Shown here: positions 47,014-57,764 of the stretch, in pieces
Position numbering within the stretch: the stretch's first letter is position 1
Layout of the letters: the number at the start of each line of letters is the position of its first letter
Assembly: GCA_943737045.1 (NCBI GenBank)
Contig: CALSFV010000011.1
Location: forward strand, 1,302,001 to 1,366,000
DNA: 64,000 bases
Direction: 5' to 3'
DNA from: Parapristionchus giblindavisi
Taxonomy: Eukaryota; Nematoda; Chromadorea; Rhabditida; Diplogasteridae
Notes under the pieces: model-generated
The model's input: the letters and a program-made list of their open reading frames with translations, nothing else
Databases searched by the model: none
Told to the model about the DNA's origin: nothing
Translations under genes and position numbers: made by a program

Positions 47014-47447
47014 GAGAGAGAGATAGGGTTCAGTAATGGGGAAGAACGCTTGATGAGAGGAGGTAGGAGAATGTAGGCCATACTTATGGAGAGGATATGC
47101 GCAAAAACGCTCGAGTGGACGGTTGATGAACGAAGAAGAATAGATGCCAAGGTCGCAAACGTTTTTAGTGGATGCGCGACGGGCCTGCAGGGGTCGAGAG
47201 AGTGGGGGAGTGTTAGAGAGTGAGGGAAAAGGTGCCTGGAGGGGAAGAATGGTTGTATGGATATCCTTGACCGGAGGGGAGAGAGATCGTATATTCATAT
47301 CGAGAGTGGAGGTACAGCCATTCACGAGATGCAATCAGTGTTCACACCACTGGCTTATGATCGAGACGGAGCAGAGGAGGGGGGGGGGGGCTTTTTGTTC
47401 GCGGCCTTGGAACGGATCTCGCTCGCACCCTTAGCGCTATGTTTTTA

Positions 47448-47509
47448 AATATAACACAATACAATGCATTTATACTATCCGCACTCAGTAAATCAGAGAA
47501 AGGAGGGGA
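47448..47509 (+). repeat. MR6 dispersed repeat fragment, copy 3
   Basis: ACACAATACAATGCATTTAT and CCGCACTCAGTAAATCAGAG, a weaker match to 22900-22967. Confidence 0.35.
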
Positions 47510-48299
47510 TGTTACATTTCAGAGGTCCATCTAATCCCTGAACTACTTTGGAACATGATTGGAGCATTACAATTAGTCGACTGTCAGTACACAATCGCGC
47601 AGACCGAGACCAATGAAGTGGTGGGGAAATTGGATTTAGTGGCCACTGGCGAGTACTGTCTGCGCATCTGTCTCTGATCCTAGAAATTTCGTAGCGCCGA
47701 TCTTATTGACAGTCTCTGACAGGAACGAGCATGCGCTGTAGATTCTTTGGCATCAGAGGCAAGTGCTTTGTGAGGCGACACTTCAACACTCGAGGCGAGT
47801 GGTTAAAATATGTTCATCCAATGCCTTCACCTAGACCTCTGACCAATGCACACACACGGACTCGATCACTCGATAGGCATCTCTCTTTTTGCCCGGGCTC
47901 TTCTTATCTAGAGAAAAAAGGTGTCGTTCTAGTCTCGTGTTCATCGTACCGAGTGTCGACGCCCTTGGCTGACCCCTCTACTAAGGTCAATTGGAGGGTT
48001 TATAAAAGATAGGGAACAACAGTGATAACTCTGATAACTGGGTTACTACTCTATCTCTCGAATGGAGAGAATAACGCACTTATAGCACTGGAACCGCTGA
48101 CCTATCGGCAGATTGATGACACCCCATGGACTATTGGGAAAGGGTTCTTGAACTCGGTGACACAGTTAGCACAACCTTGCAGGCAGTTTCGAGGTGTCAA
48201 GGTTTGGAATGGTTCTAGGTAAAGTTCAAGATAGGTTATAGAGTTGAACAGAACATGCTGTAGTTCCAACACATCATCAAATGATTCACATTTGGCTAT

Positions 48300-48380
48300 A
48301 TTCTTAATCGGTTGATCTTCATCAGGTTGACACATTGGTGGGCTGGAATATGGATGTTAACCATATCATAAGACATTCGC
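48300..48380 (+). repeat. Repeat shared with 30105-30185
   Basis: TCTTCATCAGGTTGACACAT, TGGTGGGCTGGAATATGGAT and TTAACCAT match the left part of the block at 30112-30165. Confidence 0.5.
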
Positions 48381-49164
48381 TTACGATTCCTTTCCTTACT
48401 ATTAGATCATCATGCGAACACGGAAGATGAATGATGAGATACAAAACAGAAAACGAGAAGACACAAAACCATGCAACTTTACCCTCAAAATATCTTTGTT
48501 TTATTCCGTTTCTTTTTCCTGTATTCATAATAATCCCAATCAATTTTCATCCATATTCGTTCATTCTTGAGGATATTTGTTATTCCACGCGATCCCAAGT
48601 GAGACTAATGAAGTGCTAATCGCTGAGCTGGTTGTACTTGACGAAATCCACGCTGTCCTTAGAGTACCGCTATCACCTTATCCCCCCACACATATCAAGA
48701 GATTGGTCAATCCCCCTCTTACGCAAGACAAGCGTTGTTTTCGTATGCGCATGTATTGTATCTGGCCCACTTACCCTCTCCAATCACTTATCTATCTCCT
48801 TAATCTCCCTATCTTCTATCTTGACCCTACCTCATCCACCCATCATAGGTGTTATCATGTAGGGAGGGGTGACTCAGCCCATTCCCCCTGGGGGTGATGA
48901 TAGTGTCCTAATTTACGGACGTGGTCAAATGATGGGACGGCTTGTTATTGTGCAATCGGCCCTTATCGCATTAGGCTAACGAGCGCACTATTAGCGAACA
49001 CGAGCCAAGTTGATACTTCCACATATCCTGAATGCATGATCATATCGAAATGAGTGAAATTCTACTATCGTCATTTCATTTATACCAGGGATCGAGTGAT
49101 GGTGTAGAGGTTTTTACCGACCGGAAGAAGCGAGTTGGTTCTTGACAGACATTAGTCATCGCTT

Positions 49165-49256
49165 CACACCTTTGTATTTCAAACGCTATCAATGTAGATC
49201 AACAATCCGGTGTCTCACCGGATCTGCAGCGATATCAGATGGTTGCACAGATCCAA
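49165..49256 (-). mobile_element. RTE LINE 3' fragment, short
   Basis: On the minus strand it aligns to the last coding codons and 3' tail of the LINE at 21265-21345. TCACCGGATCTGCAGCGATA versus the intact TCACCGGATCTGTAGTGACA is the clearest part. Confidence 0.6.
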
Positions 49257-49534
49257 TGATTACCTTTGTTGTTTTACGGAATTTTACGTACCACAGTATT
49301 CTGGTCCAAGCAGCTTACCCTCTTCCTTATGTTATCTCTGTAGTATAATAGCAAGGTTCATGTTTATGTGTTTCACAATGTGCATTAGATGCATCACCTC
49401 TTCCTACCAAGCTTTATCTCCTCCTTCTGATCAGCACACCCCATATTAATTTCGTGATAACAGTAGTATCATATCTTCTCGCTGGCTTCTGTTTTGTGAG
49501 CCTTGTAGATCGGACAGTCATTTAATGTAGCGCT

Positions 49535-49620
49535 CAAATGTCACGAAAAGATAAGGAGAAGGGGGAGAGAGTGTGCGAAACGAGGAGAGGTTTTCTTTAC
49601 TTTTCTCATTTTTATTAGTA
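49535..49620 (+). repeat. MR2 dispersed repeat, copy 3
   Basis: AATGTCACGAAAAGATAAGG, then GAGAGAGTGTGCGAAACGAG and GAGAGGTTTTC. Confidence 0.55.
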
Positions 49621-50210
49621 TTCGTTCGAATCACTGCTATATAGTTATGATGTCAGCCATTATAATGGCATACTATACTCGTTATTTCCTAAATACATCT
49701 GATTAATATCTTGTGTTCGGCCAGCAGGCGTCATTTGCATCTCGGGCCTCATCCGAAAACACGTTAGTTCAAAATGCGAAAGAGATGGGAATAGCGGGGC
49801 AAAGGAGATGCTGAGGCGACTTTTGCCATCACTGTGGTGCGCTGTTTGGTGTGTCTACGCAGTCTCATAATAATGAAACGGTAGTTCATTAGTCAGAGCG
49901 GCGCACCTCAGACAGGTTTGGTGACGCAGCGAAGAGTTTGACAGAGATAATCATTTGATACCATCTCGCACGCACACCCTCTCTAATGCAGCCCACCAAA
50001 CCCGCCTGGCATCCGCCTCGCCCTCTTTATAAGTTGGAAAAGTGATTCGCCCTTCCTTCATTGTTGCCCCGCTATTACAGAGGCTGAACTAACGTGAAAA
50101 CACGACCACTTGCCGTTTCTTATTCACCCCACTACTGTAATCCTAATTTATTTGGTCCCTACCATAACCCGAATGGGCTTTTGCGACATACGGCAAGCAC
50201 AGCAAATGAT

Positions 50211-50311
50211 GCTTTGAAACTCTCCGCTCTGCCAATGCTCTCTCATTTTCTTTCTCTACGAGAGAGCGTTGCCTATGTGGAGAGTAAAATTGGCTCGGGG
50301 TGCACCTTTAA
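50211..50311. repeat. MR1 hairpin MITE, copy 16
   Basis: Both arms are present: GAAACTCTCCGCTCTGCCAA and GAGAGCGTTGCCTATGTGGA, with right end TTGGCTCGGGGTGCACCTTT. Confidence 0.75.
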
Positions 50312-51539
50312 AAGTATTCGCCCCCCCCCCCCCCCTAGGTAGCTCTTAATGAGGAAGTTGCACACAATCGAAAGCTCCAGAGCACCGAAAGCAGGAAGGG
50401 GAATAACAGGGGGTATTTCGCTTATTCTCTCTGTCTCCGACAACCAACACACGCATACTTTCACTATTCATGCAGTCAGTTAAGCTCACCTTAGATAGCA
50501 TAATTCCTCCCACATTCCTTATATGCTAAACGTATATATCTCCACTTTCTCTGTCTCTCTGCCTCTCCGTCTCTCTAGGCTACCTAGACCTTTGCCCCCT
50601 CCTCCTCATCCCCTGAAGGTGGGGGCGTGGCATGGTGTACCTGTACATCGGGGGCGGGGCCACGGGGTGGAGGGGGCCTACCCAGGCACACAGCACAACT
50701 CAGCCATCTCAGTAGTCCTCTCGTGTAGAGGCGGTGTCTGGTATTGGCATGAGCGCCACCGTACTCTCTACCTCTTTCTCTCTTCTCTCTTCTCTCTCTC
50801 TTCCTCTCTCCCCTCTCTCTCCTCTCCCTCTCCCCCTCTCTCTCTATCTCTCTCTCCCTCCTCCCTCTCTCCCTCGCCCTCTAGCTAGTTGCTTCTCTCT
50901 CCTTCTGCCCAAATGTATTCCAGTTCTTATCTCTTCTCAAGCACAAGAGGGGGGAATAGATAAGATGGCATATCCGTTTGTTTCGAGAACCGCTATTTAG
51001 TCTATGCTACTCTCTACCTCTCCCTCTCCCTCTCTCTCCCTCTCCCTCTCTCTCTCTCCCTCTCCCTCTCTCTCTCTCCCTCTCCCTCTTCCTCTCTCCC
51101 TCTCTCTCCTCCCATCCATTGCTTATGCTCCTCCCTCATTAATTAATTTGCCATCTAGCCTTGCCATAGGATCTTCATAACAGCTCACGCATCCTCGCTA
51201 CTGTATCTTCTATACTGTAGTATACCGTATCCCTTTATCGATCCATTGATCTATCGATATATCTACTCTTAACAATCTTGTAACCATCTACATGCATATA
51301 TCCATTCAACATTATTCAATCAATATTTCTCATTTTTTGTGGTGATTTATAACATCCACTCCTTCTCTAACATAGCCTCAAGTCATTTTCTCCCGATTGC
51401 ATCTTCCTTCCTGCTTTTTTATAAATAAGAGCTAATGCGCTTAAACGATTTCGCATTTACGCAATCGAGAGAGAAAAAACGATGATGGATGCAATGGAAC
51501 ACTTTTAGTTCGATTCATCTACTCCTCGTCCGCTTATAT

Positions 51540-51640
51540 TCAGTGCAAAATCACGAAAAGAAAAGAAAAGAAGCGAGAGAGTATGTAAAACCAGGAGAGT
51601 CTTTGCTGATCTTCATTCCATTTCGTGGCTTTCGAACAGA
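51540..51640 (+). repeat. MR2 dispersed repeat, copy 4
   Basis: AAAATCACGAAAAGAAAAGA, GCGAGAGAGTATGTAAAACC and AGGAGAGTC, ending in GTGGCTTTCGAAC. Confidence 0.55.
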
Positions 51641-51904
51641 GCTTTACTTCTCTACTCTGCCTCGCACAATCTCTTTGAACTTTCTTGTAGTCTCCTGTTG
51701 CGTTGTCTCAAAGTGCCAACCTCCGCTCCTCTACCTCTCCTTTTCTCTGCCTCTCCCTCTAGCTCTCCCTCTGCCTCTGCCTCTTCCTCTCTCCTTCACC
51801 TATGACCTCTTTTATGTATGTACTTGAGATAGGGACGAGAGAGAAGGGAATAAGATAGGAATCATTCTACTCTTTCTCCTCGTAGAGTAGTCGTTCTCGT
51901 CCGA

Positions 51905-52235
51905 GTGGCGAACCATTGGTTAACTAATCGGTTATCCATTGGTCAGCCAATCTTGTTACCCATATGGTTAACCAATCGATTAACCCGTTACCCAATGGTT
52001 TACTAACCTGATAATCACTTTCAGAAAACTTCACACATCACACTAAAGATGCTTCCTGATACCCCCTCTCCTCGTGCCGCTCTCGCTCTCTCCGACCTCC
52101 AGCCCCAGACCGGCACTTCATTCTCAGTGGGCACAGGATCCGGCAATTGGTAAGTGGTTTTGTTCCCGGTTACCCAGTTAGTAAACCATTACCCAGTTAG
52201 TTAACCATTACCCATGGCTAACTATGGGGGGACCA
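51905..52235. repeat. GGTTAACC / TTACCCA motif cluster
   Basis: About a dozen GGTTAACC-, ACCATTACCC- and GTTACCCA-type units surround the first exon of the small gene, on both its 5' side and in its first intron. A second cluster lies at 56250-56345. Confidence 0.6.
52020..52025 (+). promoter_or_regulatory. Acceptor before small-gene start, possible trans-splice site
   Basis: CACTTTCAG ends 24 nt upstream of the ATG at 52049, the spacing expected for spliced leader addition in nematodes. Confidence 0.5.
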
Positions 52236-53120
52236 ACCGGTTTCTTGCCACGGCAGATAGATATAGTCAACTTGACCTGGGGCACCAATTGATACTAGAG
52301 TAGCATAGCCGTTCCACTAATAGATCTTGTTTCATTCATATCTTTCTCCCTCTCCCTCTTCTTCTCCCTCTCCCTCTCCTTCTCTCCCTCTCCCTCTCCT
52401 TCTCTCCCTCTCTCTTTAGCTTTGTCCATATGTCTCAAAGACAGATGATATTATGTCATAAGTAGAAGGACCGGTCGGAGGGGGTCGAGAACGCCTCACA
52501 TGACACATAGACTAATAGTTAGAGCTTAAGAGAACTTAAGGTTTCGACTTAAGACTTAGCGAGTTTAGGCTTGACTTAAGACGTTACTTAATACACTTAT
52601 CCTTAAGGTCAACGCACGGTGTCGGAGGTGTGGGCAACAACTCCTACGAGAAGAACAACAACGGACTCTTCGGCGCTAACAGGCAACAGGTACATAGTGA
52701 CTTAGCAACTAAAGGAGCTTGACTTGGTGACTTAAGGCGAAACTTAGCTAAGGCGTATCGATTGAAACTCGAACCGCCCTTTCACTTTCTAGGTCATCAA
52801 CCCACTTTGATCGAGAGTGAAATCGCTTAAGGGAAAAGCCTATCACTTCTCAGTTGCACTTCATTCACTTTTTCGCTCGTTGTCGCGCTTTCCGCTCCTG
52901 CCTTAGTGCGCTAACTCCGTACTTAACGCCCTAACTTAGCTCCTTACTTAACGCCCCAACTTAGCTCCGTACTTAGTGCCCTAACGTAGCTCCGTACTTA
53001 ACGCCCTAACTTAGCTCTGTACTTAAGGACCGCTCCTACGACTCCTTCTTCGGTGGAAACTCCAATAGCCAAGGCTGCTCGTGTTCAAGCGGCGGCGGAG
53101 GACTTTTCGGCAAGAACTAG
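52049..53120 (+). CDS. Small Gly/Asn/Ser-rich protein, 91 aa, 3 exons
   Basis: Exons 52049-52149, 52608-52689 and 53028-53120 join in phase to a TAG. The product has a short Pro/Leu/Ala N-terminus (MLPDTPSPRAALALSDLQ). A Gly/Asn region follows, with two similar pieces, NNNGLFGAN and GGGGLFGKN. A CSC motif sits near the C-terminus (SQGCSCSS). It has no convincing signal peptide and no known domain. Both introns are filled with CTTAAG-type motifs. The middle exon can also splice to an acceptor CTTTCTAG at 52792, which would give a different short end (VINPL, stop at 52810). The gene lies about 360 bp upstream of the DB gene on the same strand, so a shared operon transcript is possible. The function is unknown. 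The gene structure is supported by phase and composition only. Confidence 0.6.
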
Positions 53121-53481
53121 AGCGGGTACGGTACTTTGATCTTTGATCTTTGATCTTTCGCTGGTAGGAAGTGATGATAATGATGTGTGGTAGGCATCCG
53201 AGAGAGAGAAAGAAAAAGATTTGCGTGTTCCAGTGACCTCAATTAGGATATACGTTTGACCCTCCCTGAGGGGTAGAGGGAGAGAGGTAGAGGTAGAGAG
53301 GGAGAGGGAGAGGAATAGGGACTGAGGCTAAGGTCATTCTCGACGTTGGAATGTATACACAGAACGAATAACTGTGAGGCGAGAGATAGATATGGCGAGA
53401 GAGCGACAGACGGTGAGAGAGAGAGACGAGAGAGTGTGTGAAATTGTGATAGTACACTCTAATTACCGTACTTTTTTGCAG
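53121..53481. other. Spacer between small gene and DB gene
   Basis: Contains three TTTGATC units just after the stop codon (53138-53158), a purine tract (53275-53310) and the acceptor of the next gene. No separate promoter motif is evident, in line with a polycistronic arrangement but not proof of one. Confidence 0.5.
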
Positions 53482-53482
53482 G
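53472..53482 (+). promoter_or_regulatory. Acceptor before DB gene, possible trans-splice site
   Basis: A T-run followed by GCAG about 100 nt upstream of the ATG at 53583. It may receive a spliced leader; if the upstream gene is co-transcribed, a downstream-type leader would be expected. Confidence 0.45.
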
Positions 53483-53582
53483 TGTGATCCGCTCCTTCAT
53501 CGTTTTTTCTTCTTCTTTCTTCTTACTTCTTCTTTATTTCTTCATTGTTATCTCTGACCACGCCCTCTCGTCAATCAATATC

Positions 53583-55478
53583 ATGCTTTCATCCTACCGT
53601 AATCCCTTACGTCCCCTGCCCCTACTCCTCCTCTTGTTCATTGCTACCGTAACCCAAGGAGCCGTCCAACTCCCGCCCTGCCATCGTATACCCAAAGTAC
53701 TCTGTTGCACGGAGCGAGTCATCGGTGAGTGGCGGAACTACGGTAGATCACGAATCTGACCGATTGAAGTACCCATCGAACGTGTTGATTACTGTAGTCG
53801 TATTGCAGAAAAGTGCCTATCGGGCTGCATCGAGTACATCCAGAGCAAGTGTCCCCATAAGCTTGATGCGTTTGACAAAGTCGAAGACGATGGCGAGAAG
53901 ATCCGCGACGGCTCCGTGGTACGACTTTGATCTTTGATCTTTGACCTTTTGATGTTTGATGTTTGATCTCTGATCTCTAATCTCCGTCCTTTGCAGGCTG
54001 CCCTTCTCGACAACGAGGTCGAACAGCCCACGGCCACCAAGCCATCGTCCGAGCAGCTACAGCGCATCGAGAGCGGTATCAGAAGGGCTCCTCAGGGTGA
54101 GTGATTTAAGCGACCTTAGCTTAACTTAGGTGACCTTAACTTAAGTAACCTTAGCTTAACCTTAGTGTACTTAGCTTAACTTAAGTGACCTTAACTTAAC
54201 TAAAGATGCTTAAGGTGGTGACTATCGCGCCCTGAACCCTTCGTATCCCGTGACCGAGGTGTCGGATAAGGACTTGACTAGCGAATGTGGAGTGGCCGAG
54301 TCCAAACCACCCTTCTCTCCTTGCCTGTCGAGAAAGTCCGTTGACGACCTCTTCCTCTCGTGCTGCAGACAACATGTAAGGACTTAGTACTTAGTAATTT
54401 AGTGACTTAGTTACTTAGCTACTTAATGACTAAGTAACTTTAAGTAACTAAGTGACCTGGTGATTTAATTCTCCTTTGTGACGCGAAGAATCAATGCCTT
54501 AAGACTTAGTGCGTTAAGTGAGTTATGCGATCCGATTACGTATCGGCAAAAGATGCCTTTCGATTTCTCCCGAGATATGCGCAGTGAGATAAGATTGAAA
54601 AGAGAAATTGGGATAAACAACTTTCTCTCCCTCTCCCTCTTCCCATCCGTATTTCTCTGCCTCTCCCTCTCCTTCTACCTCTCCCTCTACCTCTCCTTCT
54701 ACCTCTCCCTCTACCTCTCCTAGTCCATTCCATATCTTATTCCATCATTTTTCCCGATCTATAGGGGAGAAAAAGCGAGAACTAAAACAGGATCTTGAGT
54801 CATTTGATTTGCCATTGGTGTCGCTGAATTGGAAGATGAATAGATATTGCAGATTGATCTTTGATCTTTCAAAATGTGATCTTTGTTTTTTACAGGTGCC
54901 CGCCAACTGCCACTCACTGTGCACTTTCGAGCACCGCGAGCACGTTGCTGCAGAGCTGCTCATAGCTGCTGTCCAGCAGGTAATTTGGCCGCCTTAATGA
55001 CTTAGACTTGACTTAAGCTTGACTTAAGCTTAAGTACCTTACTTTGTAGTGACTTAGCCACTAAGAACTAAGTAACTCTTTCAGGACCAGTGCGATCTCT
55101 CTCACGTCTCTAAGATCCTGTACTGTGCGAATCAGAATCGCGACAATCGTCCCTGCTGTGAGTATCTCGGATTGTCGAGCGCGGATCTCGGAGTCGGCGA
55201 CCGGTAAGTACCTGCCCTGACTTAAGAGAACCTTATCCTTAGGGCCTTAAAAGAACCTTAAGGTTAAGGCCTTAACAGAACCTTAACGTTAAGACCTTAA
55301 AAGAACCTTAAGTCGGCCTTAAGTACTCACAAGCCATATTTGCAGATGCATACGCATGTGCAACGTGGGCAAGTCAGGCGACGCCATCAATTCGATCGTC
55401 AAAGAAGACCTAGTCTGCCTGTCCAACTGGAACGTCGCCATGTACTGTGCTCGTGCCGGACTCCGCACCATCAACTAA
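53583..55478 (+). CDS. Secreted DB-module protein, 282 aa, 7 exons
   Basis: Predicted extracellular Cys-rich protein of the nematode DB-module family (the Pfam DB family); its molecular role is not known. Exons 53583-53724, 53809-53918, 53997-54096, 54215-54375, 54896-54979, 55085-55203 and 55346-55478 join in phase to TAA. Residues 1-26 form a signal peptide (a PLPLLLLLFIATV core, then TQG). A first Cys group follows (VLCCTERVI, CLSGCIEYIQSKC), then an acidic linker of about 80 residues. The DB module spans about residues 160-275. It has the CC pair after FLS, CHSLCTF, a Cys in DQCDLS, the YCANQN Cys, CCEYLGL, CIRMCN, a Cys in LVCLSN and a final YCARAG, which matches the family's Cys order. 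The first Cys group resembles the start of a second, partial module. Introns hold GATCTTT and CTTAAG motifs. I chose this ATG because it opens the signal peptide; the reading frame is also open upstream, but without an ATG. Confidence 0.9.
53919..53996. repeat. GATCTTT-type motif array in DB intron 2
   Basis: Five TTTGATC/TTTGATG units fill this 78-bp intron nearly from donor to acceptor. Confidence 0.75.
54097..54214. repeat. CTTAACTTA-type motif array in DB intron 3
   Basis: Repeated GACCTTAGCTTAACTTAG-like units occupy the whole intron. Related units fill introns 5 (54980-55084) and 6 (55204-55345), and the start of intron 4. Confidence 0.75.
54376..54895. other. Long intron 4 of the DB gene
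   Basis: A 520-bp intron with ACTTAGT units at the 5' side, a CTCCCTCTAC pyrimidine tract at 54625-54720 and GATCTTTGATC just before the acceptor. I see no extra exon. Confidence 0.7.
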
Positions 55479-55734
55479 TATGGACACACTGGGAAACCCC
55501 GCACGGGGCTACCCATCTGGTTAACCACTCTCGCTCGATGTATTCCCGATGTGCACTTTAATGTACATTTCGTTGGTGACTCCTGACATTTTGTAATTTG
55601 TTCCACATGATTATTTAATTAATTTTATATTCAGACCCTGGCAGGTCCCCTAACCCCCGACCCAATCCCTTCCCCCAACTTCTCTCATCAATATTATGAC
55701 TCATACATACATTCATCGGGTGTCCTCGGTCAGT

Positions 55735-55850
55735 CTGCAGCGGGTGTCTGGTTGCGGGACGCTGCGACGAACCGCGACGCGTTCACGCAACGCGTGAGAA
55801 CGCGTTAGCATATCACGCGTCGCGGTCGCCCACCGTACCCGCGCCGTCCT
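55735..55850. repeat. CpG-rich inverted-repeat block
   Basis: It has many CGCG/ACGCGT units. CCGCGACGCG and CGCGTCGCGG form a perfect inverted pair around ACGCAACGCGTGAGAACGCG, itself partly palindromic. It is much more GC- and CpG-rich than the surroundings. Confidence 0.7.
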
Positions 55851-56679
55851 TCCGCAATGACTTGCAAATAGTATGCAATATCGAGGCCATTCGGTAATCT
55901 TGATTTTATTATTATTATTTTTATTATTATTAAAAATTCTTTGATTTTTGCATATTATCGTTTATTTTTTGCCTTGTTTAGCCTCCTCCAGTGTAGAAGA
56001 TTAGTTTGCCCTGTTTGCGATTAGCGCTTGTACCCTACCACTTGTATACTACTAATATAACCCTCCATGGTCCTCGTAGACTCTTCTAATATATTAATCC
56101 CTCCCCTCTTCTGCCTTTCCTCTTCCTTGTCTTTCCCCTCAAAACAAACAATTTTGCAATAACACAAACCTTACAAACAGAATCGTTTCGGCGTTCAAAG
56201 GTCTTTCCTTGGAACTTCTTCGAGTCTTTCGCTCTCATATTATAACTGTAACCCATTACCCATAGCCGTTACCCATTACCGTTACCCATTACCCAATACT
56301 GCAATAGATAGTGCATTCAACCCCATTACCCATGGTTAACCAATCCCCTATAATATGGCACAAAGTGCTTCAATGGATATTGAGGCATGCCTCCTTATAA
56401 CATTACTATTATTTCCTTTTTAAAACATATGTTAATCATCGTTGTAATCATTTCCGCATCGAATACTCGGACAGATCAATAAATATATTATTTAAAATAT
56501 CATCGATTGTAGAAATGCACACGCGAAACATTTAAAACAATGGCACAAGTACTTTCTAACGCAAATACATTCCCAAACTCATTGTCAGGACATTTTTTCG
56601 AAAAAAAAAACAAGAATGTGTTTTACATAGAAATTGTCTACTAACTACAAAAAAGCAGTTATCCCGTTATTCAAGACAC

Positions 56680-56735
56680 ATAAGTCCTGCGGGAGATCAC
56701 TGCTATGGCAGTGGCCGACCAATAAGTTTTGTAAA
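56680..56735 (+). repeat. MR3 dispersed repeat, copy 4
   Basis: CACATAAGTCCTGCGGGAGA, then TCACTGCTATGGCAGTGGCC. Part of it forms a CACTGC..GCAGTG hairpin. Confidence 0.6.
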
Positions 56736-57301
56736 TGCTTGAATCGAGAGAAAATATTTTTGCGTGAATGACAGCCACTTTCTTTTGCAAAAATGGAGTC
56801 CCTATTGTATCTTTTAGTTCACATGCACGAGGATATCAGAAGAACTGAACATACCTCGTTGCTGTTTTGTCGTTGCGGTGTTGTCTGACCCCCAAATGGA
56901 GCGGCTCCGGTACTGAAGAATATCAACTATAGCTCATTAGTAATCTTATTAATTGTTAGTTGCAGATGAAGATGATCAAGGGGCATTGGTGTGACAGAGG
57001 TAGAAGTAGAGACAGAGGTATAGGGCGAAATAGGCATAGAGGTGAATGAGAATAGAGGACGTGAGAGGTTGAGGATGCCAGACTTGATATAGGATTAGGG
57101 CAGTTGATAAATTGAAATGGAAATCAAGCAAGGAAACGAGAAAACGCAAGGAAAACAGACAAAAATAAATAACTATCGATTGATCGAGAGAGAGATAGGA
57201 AGGTCAATGGGAGTGAGCCATACCAATCCAAGTGTTCCATTGAAACAAGCCGTTTGTTTCACAAACTCTTATCTGTGGCCGATACAACTACAACGGGAAA
57301 A

Positions 57302-57399
57302 CCGTTTTCCGGGAAAATGTGACGTCATTAGCCTAGGCGGAGGATTTTTGGAAAACGCCTCCGCCTACGCTAATGACATCACATGTTCCCGGAAAACGG
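57302..57399. repeat. 98-bp hairpin MITE
   Basis: CCGTTTTCCGGGAAAATGTG then ACGTCATTAGCCTAGGCGGA is mirrored with four or so mismatches, leaving a tiny TTTTTGGAAAA-like loop. A GTGACGTCATTAGC fragment also occurs alone near 4779-4792. Confidence 0.8.
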
Positions 57400-57693
57400 A
57401 TTCTTGCATACGACCACTGGTTATAACTTGTTGCGGTCTTGTCAAGTCCCCAAATGTAGCTGCCCTGGTGCTGAAGAATATCAACGATTTATCATGCAGA
57501 AAAAGAACCAAATCGATTCTAGCTTGATCTATATTTTGAGTTATAAGAACATTATTTATATGAAACAAAATGTTTGTGGCTAATTCAAAAAAGTAAGTAC
57601 ATTGATAAAATTGATAAGGCATTGATCAAGCTTAGATAAAATTAATCACTTGAAGAATTCAAGTTGAGAAAAATATTTCAAAACGCAAAAGAT

Positions 57694-57764
57694 TGCATCG
57701 GCCGGGAATCGAACCCGGGCCGCCCGCGTGGCAGGCGAGCATTCTACCACTGAACCACCGATGC
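57694..57764 (-). tRNA. tRNA-Gly (GCC anticodon)
   Basis: A 71-nt intron-less gene on the minus strand. The 7-bp acceptor stem is perfect (GCATCGG with CCGATGC), with a discriminator A. The D arm includes GGTTCAGTGG (A box) and the anticodon loop reads CTGCCAC. The T arm is CCCGGGTTCGATTCCCGG (B box). A TTTT run for RNA polymerase III termination lies about 5 nt downstream. The gene reads in the same direction as the degenerin gene, roughly 0.9 kb beyond that gene's stop codon. Confidence 0.97.

Larger units (their letters stand above)
46541..52024. other. Interval with simple repeats and dispersed elements
   Basis: No supportable gene. Purine tracts at 46958-47012, a G-run at 47380-47392, pyrimidine tracts at 50755-50885 and 51005-51110, and a C-run at 50321-50337 create long low-complexity frames that I do not call genes. 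A plus-strand stretch at 48060-48222 (NGENNALIALEPLTYRQIDD ...) looks weakly coding but has no domain or partner exon. Confidence 0.5.
55479..57693. other. Downstream flank of DB gene, no gene
   Basis: Holds a CpG-rich block (55735-55850), an ATT-rich run, a TTACCCATTACC cluster (56250-56345), an MR3 copy and a 98-bp hairpin (57302-57399). A frame at 57117-57527 spans the hairpin and has no domain, so I do not call it. Confidence 0.6.

Noticed and set aside
46897..47448. 145-codon minus and 96-codon plus frames
   Set aside because: They depend on a GA microsatellite and have no domain or splice signals.
50523..51000. Leu/Ser/Pro-rich frames up to 121 codons
   Set aside because: They come from the pyrimidine tract and do not resemble a protein family.
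57117..57527. 136-codon plus-strand frame with ATG
   Set aside because: It runs through both arms of the 98-bp hairpin, so at least 30 codons are transposon sequence; no domain is present.
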